A stretch of DNA of 8,293 bases, from the NCBI GenBank assembly GCA_022791355.1, contig JAAVYX010000126.1:1-8293 (forward strand). The letters are read 5' to 3'. The DNA is from Clostridiales bacterium (GTDB lineage Bacteria; Bacillota; Clostridia; Oscillospirales; Acutalibacteraceae). The notes below the pieces were generated by a model. That model saw only the letters and a list, made by a program, of their open reading frames with translations, did not search any database and had not been told where the DNA came from. This document shows positions 6,550-8,293 of this stretch, piece after piece; the first letter of the stretch is position 1, and the number at the start of each line of letters is the position of its first letter. The translations under genes and the position numbers were made by a program.

Positions 6550-8293
6550 TTACGGGGCTATGACTGGCAGCACCACCTCGAAGGTGACCTTGCCGTCCCC
6601 GCTGAGGGCCCGGATACGTCCCCCGTGGGCCTCCACAATATTCTTGGCAATGGCCATGCCCAGACCGGCCCCGCCGGTTTCGGAGGAACGGGAGGCGTCG
6701 GTCCGATAAAACTTGTCGAAGATGCGGGAGAGATCCTCAGGGGATATCTCGGCGCCGTAGTTGGTCACCCGGACGACGGCCTCTGCTCCCCTGTTGTACA
6801 GCTCGATGTCGATATACCGGCCGTTTGCTCCGTAGCGCACCGCGTTGCCCAAAATATTATCGAAAACCCGCACCAGCATGTTGCCGTCTCCCTTGACCAT
6901 CACCGGCCGGCCGGAGATAATCACCCGGCTTTGCAGCTGGCGTTCGGTAAACTGGGGATAGAATTCCTGATGAATCTGTTCCAGCAGCTCGGCCAGATCG
7001 ATACGGTTTTCGGCGGGATGAATCTCCCCGAAGTTGTAGCGGGAAAAATCGAAAAGCTGGGAGATAAGCTGCTCCAGCCGCTTGGATTTGCGAAAGGCTA
7101 CGTCGGCGTAGCGCACCAAAGTTTCCTTGTCCACCGGCTGACCGTCCTGCTCGGAAATCAGCCCTAAATAGCCGATAACCGAGGTCAGCGGCGTGCGCAG
7201 GTCGTGGGCGATGGAGGTGATAAACTCGTTTTTCCGCTGCTCCTCCAGCTGCTCCCGCTCCCTGGCCCGGCTGAGTTCTACGGTCATTTGGTTAATCTGA
7301 CCGGCCAGGGTGCCCAGCTCGTCGCTGTATTTTTCCGGCACCTTGACGCTGTAGTCTCCTCCGGAAATTTTTCCCACAGCTTCAGCGATATCCTTGATGT
7401 AGGACATGGTGTGATTGGTCAGCTTGATGAAGATCAGCAGGGTGAAGGCGATGAAAAAGAGAAAGGTCATAGCGGCTCCCAGGTTCAGCGCCGCCCGTAT
7501 GATAGTGGCCGCGATAAAAGCCGCAAAGGCGCTGACCGCTCCGTTGCAGACAATGCGGACCACCAGACTGCTGATCAGCTGTTTCCAGAGCTTTTGACAG
7601 CCCTTCGTAAACCTTTCCCACGCGCCGCCCGGCTTGCCGCGCTTTTTTTGCTTTGGCTGCGCGGCAGCCTGGGCCAGCACCTGGGGCGGAAGCTGCCAAG
7701 CCCCGGGCTGGTATCTGTTAGATTGATATCCGCCCGCGTTGTATCCGTTGGGGCTATACCCCGTTGGGTTTGTACCCACCGGGCTGATACCTGTCTGGTT
7801 GATACCTGTCTGGTTGATACCTGTCTGGTTGATACCTCCTGGACTTGTACCCGCTGGGTTTATACCTGTTGGGTTTATACCTGTTGGGTTTATACCTGTT
7901 GCCTGCGGACGCGGGCCGGGGGGTGTGCCGGTCTGGAGCGTATACCCGTTCCGAGGGATGGGGGCTGCCTGCTGCGAGGTTCCGGCCGGCGGGCTTCCCC
8001 GGGCTTGGGAGCCGCCCGCGGCATGGGCGGGGCCCATGGTCTTAGATGCGCCGGGAGAGGATCCGGCAGCTGGGGCGTTATAGAAGCCGGCCGACTGGGT
8101 TCCGCCGTCAATCGAAGGGAAAACCGGCTCCGCACCGCCGGTTGTTCCCGACTGTACGCCGGGCGGCAGGAAAGGAACCGCTTCTAATCCGCTTTGTGCC
8201 CTCTGCGGGGCGGGGGCGTAAGCGTTTGACGGGACCGAACCCGCCTCGGCTGCGGAGACGGCGGCTGGCGCGCCGCCCTCGATCCGCGGGGAC
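6550..8293 (-). CDS. VanS-type sensor histidine kinase with long repeat-rich N-terminus, N-terminus beyond window
   Basis: The frame is open from the right edge to TAA at 6550-6552, giving at least 580 residues. The first about 240 visible residues are rich in Ala, Pro, Gly and Ser and include 13 pentapeptide units. A basic patch (KQKKRGK) then precedes two membrane helices (about 7566-7494 and 7479-7420) joined by a very short loop. A HAMP-like segment follows, then the H-box SIAHDLRTP (phosphoacceptor His codon 7206-7204), N-box DNILGNAV (Asn codons near 6858 and 6846), VTNYG, FDKFYRTD, and G2 box GGAGLGMAIAKN (about 6675). These are hallmarks of VanS-like kinases, which autophosphorylate and pass phosphate to a response regulator, expected upstream. 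The short loop suggests sensing within the membrane or through a partner. ATG 8037 is not accepted as the start: no binding site precedes it and the low-complexity frame continues upstream. Confidence 0.9.
   Translation of the reverse strand, partial: SPRIEGGAPAAVSAAEAGSVPSNAYAPAPQRAQSGLEAVPFLPPGVQSGTTGGAEPVFPSIDGGTQSAGFYNAPAAGSSPGASKTMGPAHAAGGSQARGSPPAGTSQQAAPIPRNGYTLQTGTPPGPRPQATGINPTGINPTGINPAGTSPGGINQTGINQTGINQTGISPVGTNPTGYSPNGYNAGGYQSNRYQPGAWQLPPQVLAQAAAQPKQKKRGKPGGAWERFTKGCQKLWKQLISSLVVRIVCNGAVSAFAAFIAATIIRAALNLGAAMTFLFFIAFTLLIFIKLTNHTMSYIKDIAEAVGKISGGDYSVKVPEKYSDELGTLAGQINQMTVELSRAREREQLEEQRKNEFITSIAHDLRTPLTSVIGYLGLISEQDGQPVDKETLVRYADVAFRKSKRLEQLISQLFDFSRYNFGEIHPAENRIDLAELLEQIHQEFYPQFTERQLQSRVIISGRPVMVKGDGNMLVRVFDNILGNAVRYGANGRYIDIELYNRGAEAVVRVTNYGAEISPEDLSRIFDKFYRTDASRSSETGGAGLGMAIAKNIVEAHGGRIRALSGDGKVTFEVVLPVIAP
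7702..7896 (-). repeat. 15-bp tandem repeat encoding 13 pentapeptides in the kinase
   Basis: This stretch of 195 bp encodes 13 consecutive five-residue units on the minus strand. The units are GINPT twice, GINPA, GTSPG, GINQT three times, GISPV, GTNPT, GYSPN, GYNAG, GYQSN and RYQPG, so the pattern is roughly G-[I/Y/T]-[N/S]-[P/Q]-[T/x]. The three GINQT units are identical at DNA level (GGTATCAACCAGACA), and the two GINPT units are also identical to each other. The units decay in similarity toward the membrane helices. Because 15 is a multiple of three, copy-number change by slippage would keep the frame and only alter the length of the predicted cytoplasmic tail. Confidence 0.92.

Noticed and set aside
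7702..7896. CRISPR array
   Set aside because: The units are contiguous 15-mers without spacers and encode an in-frame pentapeptide repeat inside a gene.
6550..8037. ATG 8037 as the start of the sensor kinase
   Set aside because: There is no ribosome binding site, and the same frame continues upstream for 85 codons of matching composition to the window edge.

Overview
The window looks like a chromosomal segment from a Gram-positive, moderately GC-rich member of the Bacillota, probably Clostridia. The signs are strong GGAGG-type ribosome binding sites, GTG and TTG starts, an ECF-type vitamin-transporter subunit, a BcrA-type ABC exporter with a VanS-type sensor kinase, and a lipoprotein with a typical Gram-positive lipobox. 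I cannot place it more closely from sequence alone.

Right part, minus strand, reading 8293 to 3268: a signalling and transport operon. It begins with a sensor histidine kinase whose N-terminus lies beyond the window. Next come a 239-bp gap holding a composite hairpin, a 202-residue membrane-anchored exported protein of unknown function, an ABC ATPase of the BcrA type, and its ABC-2 permease. The permease starts at a TTG that overlaps the ATPase stop by 8 nt. The expected logic is that the kinase senses an envelope signal, a response regulator outside the window switches on the transporter, and the anchored protein assists it. The kinase is unusual. Ahead of its first membrane segment it carries at least about 240 residues of Pro/Gly/Ala/Ser-rich sequence, including 13 pentapeptide units encoded by a 15-bp tandem repeat.

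Middle, about 2180-3267: mostly non-coding, with one small plus-strand gene (2700-2879). That gene encodes a 59-residue glycine-zipper protein. It is preceded by three back-to-back hairpins and followed by a near-perfect, probably bidirectional terminator (2892-2934). A gene-free stretch follows, with a nested inverted repeat (3097-3166) that looks like a small structured or dispersed element.

Left part, minus strand, reading 2368 to 1: a second operon with a clear sigma-A-type promoter (TTGAAG, 17 nt, TATAAT), a leader of about 155 nt, an ECF transporter S component, and 23 bp later a secreted lipoprotein with a Ser/Thr/Gly-rich linker and at least five Asp-box (BNR) repeats. The lipoprotein runs off the left edge. 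The two are almost certainly co-transcribed, which suggests a surface Asp-box protein working with a small-molecule uptake protein.
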